From contig JANCYW010000016.1 in NCBI GenBank assembly GCA_026184775.1, positions 62,001 through 126,000 of the forward strand: 64,000 bases of DNA, given 5' to 3'. Positions 63,860 through 64,000 of this stretch are shown here, piece after piece. Within the stretch, counting starts at the first letter, position 1; every line of letters starts with the position of its first letter. The notes beneath the pieces are model-generated. The model was not told the DNA's origin. It saw only the letters and a program-made list of their open reading frames with translations, and searched no databases. The translations under genes were made by a program, and so were the position numbers. Source of the DNA: Cyanidium caldarium (lineage: Eukaryota; Rhodophyta; Bangiophyceae; Cyanidiales; Cyanidiaceae).

Positions 63860-64000
63860 AAGAATATCTGGAGAACACGGTGCATGACGTGAGCGTCTGG
63901 GAGCAGTAGCACGTACGTGGGCTGGCGTCACACTCCCACTCTGTGAGTACAGTGCCTGCTGGCAGGTCGACTGGCGAAGCGTGTGCACTTTCGCCGCGCG

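Noticed and set aside
1-64000. Mobile elements, CRISPR arrays or prophage-like regions
   Set aside because: No transposase, reverse transcriptase, integrase, terminal repeats or spaced direct repeats were recognised anywhere in the window.

Overview
This window looks like nuclear DNA from a very compact, GC-rich, photosynthetic eukaryote. A cyanidiophycean red alga of the Cyanidium/Cyanidioschyzon type is the best guess. Nearly every gene is one uninterrupted reading frame, genes lie tens to a few hundred bases apart, and several convergent neighbours overlap at their coding ends. The gene content is eukaryotic: RNA-processing factors, COPI coat, Qa-SNARE, CDK7, THO2, FIGNL1, cytosolic ribosomal proteins. 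It includes plastid functions (a TIC21/PIC1-type envelope protein, a bifunctional aspartokinase-homoserine dehydrogenase with a transit-like leader, a GDT1-type transporter, a DUF2993 protein) and mitochondrial functions (bS16, F1 delta, ISD11, PET117, an LYRM7/Mzm1-like protein). The lineage is inferred from compactness, base composition and content, not from a phylogeny.

Layout. 1-9.7 kb: PCF11 (cut by the window edge), THO2 and beta-COP. 9.9-15.8 kb: a GH36 alpha-galactosidase and a GT4 glycosyltransferase on the same strand, both carrying the same AreA-like motif. 16-28.5 kb: uS10, topoisomerase III, a possible EST1/SMG protein, UNC-50, a multi-repeat MYB, a GDT1 transporter, a small plastid-like membrane protein, the Rei1/ZNF622 factor, LSm4, bS16m and eS26. 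28.5-37.3 kb: an eS31 gene fused to a strongly diverged, lysine-free ubiquitin-like domain, F1 delta, a fucosyltransferase-like Golgi protein, TMEM18, TIC21 and AK-HSDH. 37.3-45.8 kb: a DUF726 hydrolase with an Hsp70-type substrate-binding domain at its C-terminus, a flavin monooxygenase, NHP2, SWC5, ISD11 and PET117. 46-55.4 kb: a beta-propeller-like type II membrane protein, FIGNL1, CDK7, SEY1, a DUF2993 protein and Sed5/syntaxin-5. 55.5-63.9 kb: two tandem secreted lysyl-oxidase-like proteins without their copper-binding histidines, an LYRM7-like protein, an organellar adenylate kinase, an organellar RNB ribonuclease and two orphans.

Most of the window is ordinary housekeeping. The points that stand out are the DUF726-Hsp70 SBD fusion, the lysine-free ubiquitin-like leader of eS31, the AreA-like module shared by two neighbouring carbohydrate enzymes (in one case inserted inside the catalytic protein's N-domain), the paired copper-less lysyl-oxidase folds, and a palindromic 16-mer repeated in intergenic DNA. 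No mobile elements, CRISPR arrays, rRNA genes or convincing tRNA genes were seen. All homology calls were made by reading motifs by eye, without database searches.
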